The position numbers were made by a program, and so were the translations under genes. The notes beneath the pieces were generated by a model, which saw only the letters and a program-made list of their open reading frames with translations, did no database searches and was not told the origin of the DNA. From contig JAPYQV010000107.1 in assembly GCA_029937205.1 (NCBI GenBank), positions 1 through 7,837 on the forward strand: a stretch of 7,837 bases of DNA, given 5' to 3'. The DNA comes from Alphaproteobacteria bacterium. Lineage in GTDB: Bacteria; Pseudomonadota; Alphaproteobacteria; UBA828. Of the stretch, positions 1 through 6,959 are shown piece after piece; the stretch's first letter is position 1; every line of letters starts with the position of its first letter.

Positions 1-107
1 GTGGTGCTAATAAGATGAGGTGGACGAATTCTAAGCGACGATTGAACGCACACCAAGCCTCAAGATTCTCGCCGCCAGCCCAACACCAACCGCCTATTGC
101 ATAAAGA
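1..107. other. Upstream edge of operon, no complete gene
   Basis: This stretch lies before the first complete gene. On the + strand, frame 1 stops at 16-18, frame 2 stops at 8-10 and frame 3 stays open until a TAA at 102-104. Any of these could be the tail of an upstream gene cut by the window edge. I found no pair of -35/-10 hexamers at a sensible spacing: a TTGAAC at 42-47 has no -10 partner at 16-18 bp. I see no terminator hairpin. An internal position in an operon is therefore more likely than a transcription start, but this is inference. Confidence 0.5.
3..104 (+). CDS. Possible C-terminal tail of an upstream gene (partial)
   Basis: Frame 3 is open from the window start to a TAA at 102-104, giving a tail of about 33 residues rich in Arg, Gln and Pro and ending QHQPPIA. 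The stop lies 3 bp before the ATG at 108, the kind of spacing seen between the other genes here, which is the main reason to consider it real. I recognise no family in the residues. A chance open frame of this length is quite possible, and the true upstream gene could instead end at 16-18 (frame 1). If real, a Pse-pathway gene such as the cytidylyltransferase or aminotransferase would be the natural neighbour. Confidence 0.25.
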   Translation, partial: GANKMRWTNSKRRLNAHQASRFSPPAQHQPPIA

Positions 108-1649
108 ATGAAAGCACGGATGCAGGCTGAACAGCGGCTCGCCATATTCCGCGCCGACGCCACCGCAGCGATTGGAGCGGGTCACGCGGCGCGTTGCCTC
201 TCCTTCGCCCAGGCACTGATAGGGGCGGGATGGTCCTGTGTGTTCGCCAGCGGGCGCGGGGCGAATGGCGCGCTGCCTTCACCTTGGCCGACCGAGATTT
301 CGGCTGTGGAACTAACCGTTGACGCGGCGGCGGAGCCAGATGAGCTAGCCGCGCTTTGGCCCGAGGGCGTCGATCTATTGGTGGTCGATCATTACGGTAG
401 GGACGAAAATTTCGAGCGCGCCTGCAGGCCCTGGGCGCAACGTATTCTGGCGCTGGATGATCTCGCAGATCGGCCGCACGATTGCGATATGTTACTCGAT
501 CCGGCGGCCTGCCGTCGCGATGTGGATTATGCCGCTCTCGTACCGGAAGGTTGCATGTTCTTGCTGGGCCCGGCCTATCTTCCATTGCGTGCTTCGTTTG
601 CCGCAGCGCGCCGGCCCGCCTTGGCGCGGCGCCAGCGAGAAGAGAAACCGCGTCGCCTGCTGCTCTCCTTCGGCGCCACCGATCCTGACAATGTCACCTC
701 GGCGGTGCTTGATATATTGGCACGAGCCAATAGGCCGCTTGCTGTCGACATACTGCTCGGTGCGGGGGCACCGCATGTGGAGGCTATTCGCACGAAGGCT
801 GCGGCGTCGCCGTTTCCAGCCCGCCTTCTTGTGGCACTTAAAGATGTTACGGGACTTCTCAGCGATGTGGATATCGCAATTGGTGCGGGCGGCGGAAGCG
901 CGTGGGAGCGTTGTTGCCTCGGCCTGCCGTCCATTCTGATGTGTACTGCGGCAAACCAACATGCAACGGCCGAAAGTCTACGCGCCGCAGGGGCGGCGCT
1001 GGTCTTGGAGGACAGCAAAATTATTGAGGATTACCATTTGATCGATGCGTTGAATCACTTAATCGAAAATGACGCGACGCGACGCGATATGGCGCGAGCG
1101 GCAGCTTGTTTGTGTGATGGCCTGGGCGCGCAGCGTCTTATCGCAGCGCTCGATCCTCCACATGCGCGTGATGGTACAGCCATTCATCTGCGCCCCGCTG
1201 TTGCGGCGGATGCCGAGTGTCTGCTGACTTGGCAGCGCGATCCGCGCACGCGGCGGTATTCCCGCACATCACTAATTCCTGAGGTGAAACAGCACAATAC
1301 CTGGTTATCTGACCGACTCGGCGATCCCGAATGTCTCTTCAACATCATTATGCATGGCGCAGAACCCGCTGGTGTGCTGCGCCTCGAAATCTGCGCGGAG
1401 GACAACGCCTACGAAATTTCCATATATGTGGCGCCGGAGCGCTGGCGCCTTGGTATCGGTAGTGCGGCACTTGAGATAGCCCGTACCTTGCTGCCCGAGG
1501 CCGAGCTCCGAGCCCATGTGCATTCGGTGAATGAGGCTTCTCATGCATTGTTTGCAGCGGCGGGCTATCGCGCCGAGGAAAATTGGTATGTGAGTCAGCC
1601 CGCTGCTGAAATGGCTTTATCCAATTCAGCTTTTCGGGAGTTGCGCTGA
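108..1649 (+). CDS. pseG: Bifunctional PseG hydrolase - PseH-like N-acetyltransferase fusion
   Basis: A 513-residue protein with two domains. Residues about 10-345 match PseG, the GT-B-fold enzyme that removes UDP from UDP-2,4-diacetamido-2,4,6-trideoxy-L-altrose in cytoplasmic pseudaminic acid synthesis. Visible signatures are FRADA followed by IGAGHAARC, with H26 as the likely catalytic His by analogy with Campylobacter PseG, then VDHYG at 93-97 and a glycine-rich GAGGGSAWE segment in the C-terminal nucleotide-binding half. Residues about 358-500 form a GNAT domain beginning IHLRP, with the acetyl-CoA loop R447-LGIG-451 and a typical NEASHALFAAAGY helix-strand segment. This matches PseH, which N-acetylates the 4-amino group just before the PseG step, so the fusion joins consecutive reactions. 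PseG rather than a NeuC-like hydrolase argues for the pseudaminic over the legionaminic route. The ATG at 120 is an alternative start. Acetyl as the acyl group is inferred from the family. Confidence 0.9.
   Translation: MKARMQAEQRLAIFRADATAAIGAGHAARCLSFAQALIGAGWSCVFASGRGANGALPSPWPTEISAVELTVDAAAEPDELAALWPEGVDLLVVDHYGRDENFERACRPWAQRILALDDLADRPHDCDMLLDPAACRRDVDYAALVPEGCMFLLGPAYLPLRASFAAARRPALARRQREEKPRRLLLSFGATDPDNVTSAVLDILARANRPLAVDILLGAGAPHVEAIRTKAAASPFPARLLVALKDVTGLLSDVDIAIGAGGGSAWERCCLGLPSILMCTAANQHATAESLRAAGAALVLEDSKIIEDYHLIDALNHLIENDATRRDMARAAACLCDGLGAQRLIAALDPPHARDGTAIHLRPAVAADAECLLTWQRDPRTRRYSRTSLIPEVKQHNTWLSDRLGDPECLFNIIMHGAEPAGVLRLEICAEDNAYEISIYVAPERWRLGIGSAALEIARTLLPEAELRAHVHSVNEASHALFAAAGYRAEENWYVSQPAAEMALSNSAFRELR
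110..114 (+). promoter_or_regulatory. Possible ribosome binding site for an ATG at 120
   Basis: A GAAAG sequence ends 5 bp before an in-frame ATG at 120-122. The upstream ATG at 108 has only an AAAG almost abutting it. This favours initiation at 120, which would remove the first four residues and place the PseG signature nearer the N-terminus, as in the family. The motif is weak. Confidence 0.35.
1636..1640 (+). promoter_or_regulatory. Ribosome binding site for pseI
   Basis: GGGAG ends 10 bp before the ATG at 1651, inside the 3' end of the preceding gene. It supports that start and suggests translational coupling across the 1-bp gap. Confidence 0.5.
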
Positions 1650-1650
1650 A

Positions 1651-2703
1651 ATGACGGCCGCGCGCCTGACGATTGCCGGGCGGGCCATCGGCACCGCAGA
1701 GCCGCCCTATATTGTCGCCGAACTATCCGCCAATCACCGCGGCGATATCGAGCAGGCTTATCAGCTCATGGTGGCAGCCAAGCGCGCAGGTGCCGATGCC
1801 ATCAAGATTCAGACTTATACCGCCGACACCATCACGATAGATCATGACGGGCCAGGATTCGTTATTGAGGGCGGGCTGTGGCATGGCCGCACACTTTATG
1901 AATTGTATCAGGAGGCGCACACACCCTGGGAATGGCACGCAGATTTATTCGCAAAAGCGCGCGAACTGGGCATCACAATATTCTCAAGCCCGTTCGATTC
2001 ATCTGCCGTGGAATTGCTGGAGCAACTCGGGGCGCCGGCTTACAAAGTGGCGTCATTCGAGATCATCGATTTGCCGCTCATCGAATGCATGGCGGCGACC
2101 GGAAAGCCGCTCATCATTTCGACCGGCATGGCCACCGCCGACGAGATCGGTGAAGCGGTGCAAGCGGCACGCGGTGCGGGATGTCGGGAGATCGCCCTCC
2201 TGCATTGCACCAGCGGCTATCCGACCCCACCGGAAGATTCAAACCTGGCGGCGCTCGGCGAACTCGGTCGCTACGATGTGGTGACAGGTCTTTCGGATCA
2301 CACGTTGGGGGTGGCGGTGCCAATCGGCGCGGTAGCGCTTGGCGCTGCAATAATCGAAAAACATGTGACACTACGGCGGGCGGATGGCGGTCTTGATTCC
2401 GCCTTTTCGCTCGAACCGGCGGAACTGGCCGAAATGGTCAGAGCCTGTCAGATCGCTTGGAAGTCGATAGGCCAACCTAATTACGGACGCGCGCCGAGCG
2501 AAGCCGGCAATGTCGTGCTGCGCCGTTCGCTCTATGTTGTCGCGGATATCAAAGCAGGCGAAGAACTCAGCGCAAAGAATATCCGCTCTATTCGTCCCGG
2601 CCATGGTTTGCCGCCCAGGCATTATCCAGCACTGCTCGGACGCCGCGCACTCAGGGATCTGGCACGCGGAACGCCGCTCGATTGGTCGGATTTGTCCGAA
2701 TAG
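1651..2703 (+). CDS. pseI: Pseudaminic acid synthase PseI (NeuB family)
   Basis: A 350-residue protein of normal length for the NeuB/PseI family. It condenses phosphoenolpyruvate with 2,4-diacetamido-2,4,6-trideoxy-L-altrose, the product of the PseG step, to give the nine-carbon Pse5Ac7Ac. The N-terminal TIM barrel shows the family landmarks IVAELSANHRGD, IKIQTYTADTIT, FSSPFD, KVASFE, ISTGMA and LLHCTSGYP. SDHT (H217) and EKHVTL (H238) correspond to the two metal-binding histidines known in NeuB. The LYQEAHTPWEWH segment and the TYT-DTIT pattern are more typical of PseI than of NeuB or LegI. Residues about 290-350 form the C-terminal SAF/antifreeze-like domain (RRSLYVVADIKAGE, then IRPGHGLPP). 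The start lies 1 bp after the previous stop. No key residue appears to be missing. Confidence 0.95.
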   Translation: MTAARLTIAGRAIGTAEPPYIVAELSANHRGDIEQAYQLMVAAKRAGADAIKIQTYTADTITIDHDGPGFVIEGGLWHGRTLYELYQEAHTPWEWHADLFAKARELGITIFSSPFDSSAVELLEQLGAPAYKVASFEIIDLPLIECMAATGKPLIISTGMATADEIGEAVQAARGAGCREIALLHCTSGYPTPPEDSNLAALGELGRYDVVTGLSDHTLGVAVPIGAVALGAAIIEKHVTLRRADGGLDSAFSLEPAELAEMVRACQIAWKSIGQPNYGRAPSEAGNVVLRRSLYVVADIKAGEELSAKNIRSIRPGHGLPPRHYPALLGRRALRDLARGTPLDWSDLSE

Positions 2704-2713
2704 TGGATTTGCT

Positions 2714-4315
2714 ATGGCTTGTTCCCAATCCGAAGCGATGACACAGCTCGCCGCGCCGTTCGATTATCATGCGGCGTGCGATATGCCCGGCTGGCGCGAA
2801 TCGGTGTGCTGGCCTCTGTCCTATGCGGAAACGTATCGCGTAACTCGTGCGGCCACCCGCGCGTCGCTCGATCTTGTGGGCCGGCTGGAAGACGAGATTC
2901 TGCGGTCGGCAGCGTTGCTCGGTCTAGGCTCGGTTTTTGCGCTGTCGCGCAGTTTGGTGGAGAACGCTTTTGTCGTGCAGGCAGCGGATGCGTTGGGCGT
3001 ATACCTGTCGGGTGGGCCGCCCGAGCTGGCGGTGCTCGGCGGGGAAGAGCGGATCGAGCGTTCTTCAGGATTGAACGATCCGGCCTTGTTTAAACCGATT
3101 AGCGCGCCAAGCGACGAAGCGCTGCGACGGCTCGCGCGCACGGCGAGTTGGACGCCCCCTTGGCGTATGCCTTTGGCTATGTTTTCACCGGAGATTATCG
3201 CCGTTAGCCACAATGACATGCTGCGGGATGCGGCACGCCGGAGCGGAACAGCAGTTAAGTTTTGCCATGCGGAGACCTTGCTCCGGGCAGCGCGGGCGCG
3301 CGGTGCAGCTGCGCCGCAAACGCTGTTAGACAAGCTGGATGATTTTGCTGTGCGTCTCGCAGTGTGCCTCGCCGATATCGAAGGCCTGGCACCGGATTAC
3401 CGAGAGCGCCTCAGAAAATTAATCGAGCCCCTGATCGCCCCCGCACTCGTAGAGGCGGTCTCTGATTTGGCGGGGCTGCGCCGGCTCAAGAAATTTCCAC
3501 GCAAACTGTGGTCGGGCTCCGGCGGTTATTACCCTGCGCGTGCCATTGGCATTGAGGTGCGCCGGCGTGGTGGGCATGTGACGCGCTTTGCGCATGGCTG
3601 GTTCTCGGGTATGGCAGGGGTCACGGAAGGAATTGAATTCTCCGAACTTGCCGTGAGCGACCGGTACATTGTGGAAACGCCGACCGGCGCCCAGTATCTC
3701 AAGCGCGCGAGCAAGAATAGCACCGGCGTTGAAATCACGGGCCATACGGGTGCATCCGCACTTACCAATCTTGCGCTTGAGCGGCCGACACGCATCAGCG
3801 CACAGCCACAAGTGATCTACGCACCAACTATATTGCGCGGACAACGGCAGTTTCTTCCACCCATCTTGCCTGACGTCATCTATCTTGATTGGCAGTTCCG
3901 TCTGGTTGAGGCACTGCAAAAAATGCCGGTCAATCTTATGTGCAAACCTCATCCGGAGGGGTTGCTACGCGGGCAATCCCATCCGTTGGCCGATATCGCT
4001 CCAACCAGCACGCAGCCTTTCGAAACGCATATCGCCTGGGCCGACCGATTCCTGTTCGACTATGGCCAATCGACCACCTTCGCAGAGGCCCTTTGTACGG
4101 ACCGTCCCATTACCTTCATCGATATGGGAAATCCGATCTTCAACGCCCCTGTAAAAGACATGATAACGCGCCGCTGCACCGTAATTACCGTCCGCTTCGA
4201 TGCCCGCAACCGGCCTCAGGTGGATCCGGAGGAATTTAGAGAAGCGCTTTGCAGTGGGCCTGAGCGGGCGGACCCCAGTGAATTCCGTGCCCTCCTCATG
4301 GGAACACCCGAATGA
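2714..4315 (+). CDS. Putative GT-B-like glycosyltransferase / surface carbohydrate biosynthesis protein
   Basis: About 533 residues from the ATG at 2714; an ATG at 2738 is also possible. Neither has a strong ribosome binding site. An in-frame ATG farther upstream at 2510 would overlap pseI by about 190 bp and is unlikely. I do not recognise an exact family. The C-terminal half has a GT-B-like look: an RFAHG segment, a strand after VIYAPT, then KPHPEG at 411-416 and DYGQSTTFAEAL from residue 449. This resembles the donor-binding region of capsule and CDP-glycerol-type transferases (KPHP, then an acidic/Ser-rich segment before a helix with E-A). The first 170 or so residues show no signature I can name, and I see no signal peptide or membrane segment. 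Its place directly after pseI and coupled to the next gene by an ATGA overlap makes transfer of the nonulosonic acid, or assembly of the glycan carrying it, the best guess. This is inference. Confidence 0.6.
   Translation: MACSQSEAMTQLAAPFDYHAACDMPGWRESVCWPLSYAETYRVTRAATRASLDLVGRLEDEILRSAALLGLGSVFALSRSLVENAFVVQAADALGVYLSGGPPELAVLGGEERIERSSGLNDPALFKPISAPSDEALRRLARTASWTPPWRMPLAMFSPEIIAVSHNDMLRDAARRSGTAVKFCHAETLLRAARARGAAAPQTLLDKLDDFAVRLAVCLADIEGLAPDYRERLRKLIEPLIAPALVEAVSDLAGLRRLKKFPRKLWSGSGGYYPARAIGIEVRRRGGHVTRFAHGWFSGMAGVTEGIEFSELAVSDRYIVETPTGAQYLKRASKNSTGVEITGHTGASALTNLALERPTRISAQPQVIYAPTILRGQRQFLPPILPDVIYLDWQFRLVEALQKMPVNLMCKPHPEGLLRGQSHPLADIAPTSTQPFETHIAWADRFLFDYGQSTTFAEALCTDRPITFIDMGNPIFNAPVKDMITRRCTVITVRFDARNRPQVDPEEFREALCSGPERADPSEFRALLMGTPE
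4300..4304 (+). promoter_or_regulatory. Ribosome binding site for the asparagine-synthetase-like gene
   Basis: GGGAA ends 7 bp before the ATG at 4312. This well-placed site fixes the start at 4312, so the Ser at residue 2, where the family has Cys, is not an artefact of choosing the wrong start. Confidence 0.6.
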
Positions 4316-6168
4316 GTGGTATTTGTTTGGCTGTTGGCGCTTCGGACCCGGGTAAGTGTGTCGCCGCCATGCTTGCCTGCATGTCCCGGTACGGCCAAAA
4401 GAGGGAACTGTTGGAACCGGGGCCCGGTATGGCGCTCGGTGCGGCACGCCATGCCCGTTTGCCCGGTGACAAGCCGCTGCGGAATGGCGCTGGGGGACTG
4501 GCGGTTGCCGTGGACGGGGAAATTTTTGATGAGGAGGGACCACTCGACGATCCGGCGGCGTTGGTTGCGGAACATTACCGTGCCGACACCTTGGATCGCC
4601 TGGCCTGGCTTAATGGCAGCTTCGCGGCAATTGTGGTCGACCCTGCAGAGCACCGGATTGTTCTCGCCACGGATCGCTTGGGCAGCCGCACCCTGTTCGT
4701 TTGGCGCCAGGGGCGGCAATTGACCATTGCCTCCCGTCTCGATGCGCTGCTGACGGATGCGCGTGTGCCGAAGCGCCTCAGCGTACAGGGCCTGACGGAG
4801 CTTCTCTGCTACCAGCGGACTGTCTCGGACCATACGCAATATGTCGATATCCGCGCCATGCCGTCAGCTCAAATCTGGTCTGCCGAGGGCGAAAAATGGC
4901 AAGAACGGGAAACGCGCCGTATCGGCTGGCGCACGCCCGATTTTAATCAAACGGAGGGCGCGGCGCGACTGGCAGAGGGAATTCTGCGCGCCGTCAAACG
5001 GCGCACCGCCGATCATGCGCGCCACGGCCTACTGCTGTCCGGCGGGCTGGACGCGCGATGGGTACTGGCCGGCGCGCGCGCGGCCGGGAAAAAGGTTTCC
5101 TGTGTGACACTCGCCAGCCACGATAATTTGGAAGGTGGAGTCGCGCGGCGCAGCGCAAAATTGGCGAATATGTCGTTTCGCTACATTGAAAATCCGCCAA
5201 GCGAATTATCAGTTCATTTTGATGACGCCGCCATTGCGAGCGATGGTTTGTTTACGGCGCCGCTCAATCTCTTCGGAGCGCTTCCTGATATTGCCCGAAC
5301 CCACGATGTGCTGCTCTCCGGTCACGGCCTGGATTATACACTGCGGGGCTATTATCTGCCGTGTACCATGGTGCGTATCGCCGACTCGACCACCCGCCTG
5401 CCGAGGCTGCGTGCCATCGCTGACGGTAAGCCAAAAACCGTTTCCGATAGTTTACGGGTTGGAATCAATGGGCAGGCCCTGCAGACCGTGCTTTCCCCGA
5501 AGGCACGGGCTGGGTGGGACGAACGGCGCGTGGGTGCCATGGCTTTGGCACTTTCGTCCGCCGATATTGACGACCCATACGATGCTTGGGATGCCTTTGT
5601 GCTGCATTGCCTCGGCCGGCATTATGCCTATAGCGATTTTGTTGCGATGAATTCTGTTATTGCCCACCGCGCCGTAACCTTTGATCCGGATGTTCTCGAT
5701 ATCTACTTCTCCATGAAGCCCGCATGGCGTGCTTCCGGGCGTATGGCTCACGTCGCGATGAAAAGCCTCGGTCCCGACCTCATGGCTTTGCCAGATGCCA
5801 ATAGCGGGTTCTCCGCCAACAATGGGTTCGCCAAACAAATTTTATTACTGTTCGCACGTGCCGCGGCGCGGCGAAGCGGTTTGGTCGCCCGCCCGCCGCG
5901 GCCAGCAGACTCCACTTGGACTCATGGCAGCTGGAGTAATTTGCCCGAATTGCTGCGCCGGGATTCTTTTTTTATGGCGCGCCTTGCGGGCTTGGCTGAA
6001 AATGTCGCCCTGCTTGATAGTGGATTGTTCGAGCCTACAGGCCTGCAAGAAATTGTTGATCAGCATCTGACCGGACGCACAAATCACTGCAAACTGTTGC
6101 TGGAACTATTGACCATTTCAGGTTGGTTGGCGCAGCATTCTTATTCGGAAGTCGTTTATGACAGCTGA
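4312..6168 (+). CDS. Asparagine-synthetase-like protein with degenerate glutaminase site
   Basis: A 618-residue protein with the two-domain plan of class B asparagine synthetases. Residues 1 to about 210 are an Ntn-type glutaminase domain: DGEIFD at 68-73 matches the family's NGEIYN, with LNGSFAA, TDRLGSRTLF and TIASRLDALL following in order. Residues about 215-618 are the ATP-pyrophosphatase synthetase domain with a PP-loop, SGGLDA at 243-248, and SGHGLDYTLRGYY at 336-348 where asparagine synthetases have GxGGDElFGGY. The protein begins MSGIC, so the N-terminal nucleophile Cys2 is replaced by Ser; the usual SGGxDS serine is Ala and the usual DE is DY. Glutaminase activity is therefore doubtful. 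The synthetase half may use free ammonia or another amine as nucleophile, as beta-lactam synthetase does. In glycan loci such proteins are usually linked to amidation of sugar acids. The substrate here is unknown. It overlaps both neighbours by 4 and 11 bp, so translation is probably coupled. Confidence 0.85.
   Translation: MSGICLAVGASDPGKCVAAMLACMSRYGQKRELLEPGPGMALGAARHARLPGDKPLRNGAGGLAVAVDGEIFDEEGPLDDPAALVAEHYRADTLDRLAWLNGSFAAIVVDPAEHRIVLATDRLGSRTLFVWRQGRQLTIASRLDALLTDARVPKRLSVQGLTELLCYQRTVSDHTQYVDIRAMPSAQIWSAEGEKWQERETRRIGWRTPDFNQTEGAARLAEGILRAVKRRTADHARHGLLLSGGLDARWVLAGARAAGKKVSCVTLASHDNLEGGVARRSAKLANMSFRYIENPPSELSVHFDDAAIASDGLFTAPLNLFGALPDIARTHDVLLSGHGLDYTLRGYYLPCTMVRIADSTTRLPRLRAIADGKPKTVSDSLRVGINGQALQTVLSPKARAGWDERRVGAMALALSSADIDDPYDAWDAFVLHCLGRHYAYSDFVAMNSVIAHRAVTFDPDVLDIYFSMKPAWRASGRMAHVAMKSLGPDLMALPDANSGFSANNGFAKQILLLFARAAARRSGLVARPPRPADSTWTHGSWSNLPELLRRDSFFMARLAGLAENVALLDSGLFEPTGLQEIVDQHLTGRTNHCKLLLELLTISGWLAQHSYSEVVYDS
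6147..6151 (+). promoter_or_regulatory. Ribosome binding site for the deacetylase-like gene
   Basis: GGAAG ends 6 bp before the ATG at 6158, inside the end of the preceding gene. It supports this start and the 11-bp overlap. Confidence 0.6.
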
Positions 6169-6880
6169 ATTCACCTTCGCGGGATTCCGTGAGATGATCA
6201 CCGCTCTTCTCGCGCGCGGATACGAAATTAAGCGCTTTGCTGAGGCGGAAATTGCGCGGCAACATCTTATTTTGCGTCATGATATTGACCAATGTCTCAA
6301 CGCCGCTTCAAGGCTTGCGGAGATTGAAGCGGATGAAGGTTGGCGCGCCAGCTATTTCGTCTTGATGCGGAGCGAAATGTACAATCCGTTCAGCCGCGCC
6401 GGCCTGCGGGCGTTGGAGAAAATTTCTGCCTGTGGCCATGAAATTGGCTTGCATCTCGACGCGGCTCTCTATGGCGACGACTTGACGATGCTTGCCGACG
6501 CCGCGGAGCGCGAATGTGCGGTGTTGGAAACCATCACCGGACGAAACGTATCGATGATCAGTCTTCATCGCCCGACTCCAAATTTGATGCCGTGTGACCA
6601 AAATTTGGCGGGCCGAAGAAACACTTATGAATCCCGATATTTTAACGAGATCGGTTATTGCTCGGATTCGCGTGGCGGCTGGCATCACGGCCCACCCTGG
6701 GAGCATGCGGCGGTCGCCGAGGGTAGAGCGCTGCAGCTGTTAACCCACGCGATTTGGTGGGATTCAAATTCGTCAGAAAGTCCGCATGACCGATTGCAAC
6801 GTTTGGTTGGCGAACGTAACCAGGTGGTGCATAGCGAGCTGGTTGCCAACAATGCGGTCTATCGCCGAGGTGACCAATGA
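6158..6880 (+). CDS. Polysaccharide deacetylase-like (CE4/NodB-related) protein
   Basis: A 240-residue protein, about the length of a single CE4 (NodB-homology) domain. These are metal-dependent de-N- or de-O-acetylases. Visible landmarks are LRHDID with D42 and D44, in the place of the canonical TFDDG motif, and GHEIGLH at 93-99 with candidate metal ligands H94 and H99. Further on are SLHRP with H137 and LLTHAIWW with H197 near the C-terminus. The LRHDID form marks a divergent CE4-like branch often found in O-antigen and capsule loci, where substrates are mostly unproven. I see no signal peptide or membrane helix, so it probably acts in the cytoplasm on a sugar nucleotide, lipid-linked glycan or free sugar rather than on finished polymer. 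The 11-bp overlap with the asparagine-synthetase-like gene suggests that the two proteins serve the same modification. The exact reaction is inference. Confidence 0.75.
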   Translation: MTAEFTFAGFREMITALLARGYEIKRFAEAEIARQHLILRHDIDQCLNAASRLAEIEADEGWRASYFVLMRSEMYNPFSRAGLRALEKISACGHEIGLHLDAALYGDDLTMLADAAERECAVLETITGRNVSMISLHRPTPNLMPCDQNLAGRRNTYESRYFNEIGYCSDSRGGWHHGPPWEHAAVAEGRALQLLTHAIWWDSNSSESPHDRLQRLVGERNQVVHSELVANNAVYRRGDQ

Positions 6881-6959
6881 CTGGTCCCCGCATGCTCGCT
6901 ACTTGCCGGTCTGTGGCGATTCGTGGATTCCGTAGAATAAAATCGAGAATGTATTAAAG
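6881..6959. other. 79-bp spacer, possible tiny ORF
   Basis: This is the only non-coding gap of any size between genes here. An ATG at 6877, overlapping the deacetylase stop as ATGA, opens a 26-codon frame ending in a TAA at 6955-6957, 2 bp before the next ATG. The predicted peptide is basic and unlike anything I know. It may be chance, the remnant of a lost gene, or a short coupling ORF. I see no hairpin terminator and no hexamer pair at promoter spacing; a TAGAAT-like sequence has a TTGCCG far too distant. Confidence 0.4.

Noticed and set aside
42..68. Possible promoter with TTGAAC
   Set aside because: No acceptable -10 element at 16-18 bp spacing. The nearest candidate is about 13 bp away and a poor match.
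94..585. Minus-strand open frame of 163 codons opposite the PseG domain
   Set aside because: It lies opposite a clearly conserved PseG coding region. The predicted peptide is Arg/Pro-rich with no recognisable fold, typical of antisense frames in GC-rich DNA.
1071..1087. Three tandem copies of a GACGC-type unit
   Set aside because: Very short, in frame within the PseG coding sequence (DATRRD), and expected by chance in GC-rich DNA.
2510..2713. N-terminal extension of the GT-like gene into pseI
   Set aside because: It would overlap the conserved SAF domain of pseI by about 190 bp. The extra residues look like out-of-frame translation, and closer starts exist at 2714 and 2738.
2821..3333. Minus-strand open frame of 170 codons, Ser/Arg/Ala-rich
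   Set aside because: Antisense of the less conserved N-terminal part of the GT-like gene. The composition is that of a shadow frame, and there is no ribosome binding site or motif support.
3965..4543. Minus-strand open frame of 192 codons across the GT/AsnB-like junction
   Set aside because: Both genes it opposes have family motifs in their own frames. The antisense peptide is low-complexity, Arg/Pro-rich and matches nothing.
5071..5083. Alternating GC tract that could suggest Z-DNA
   Set aside because: It encodes the Gly-Ala-Arg-Ala stretch of the AsnB-like protein with ordinary codons. It is too short to argue for a structural role.
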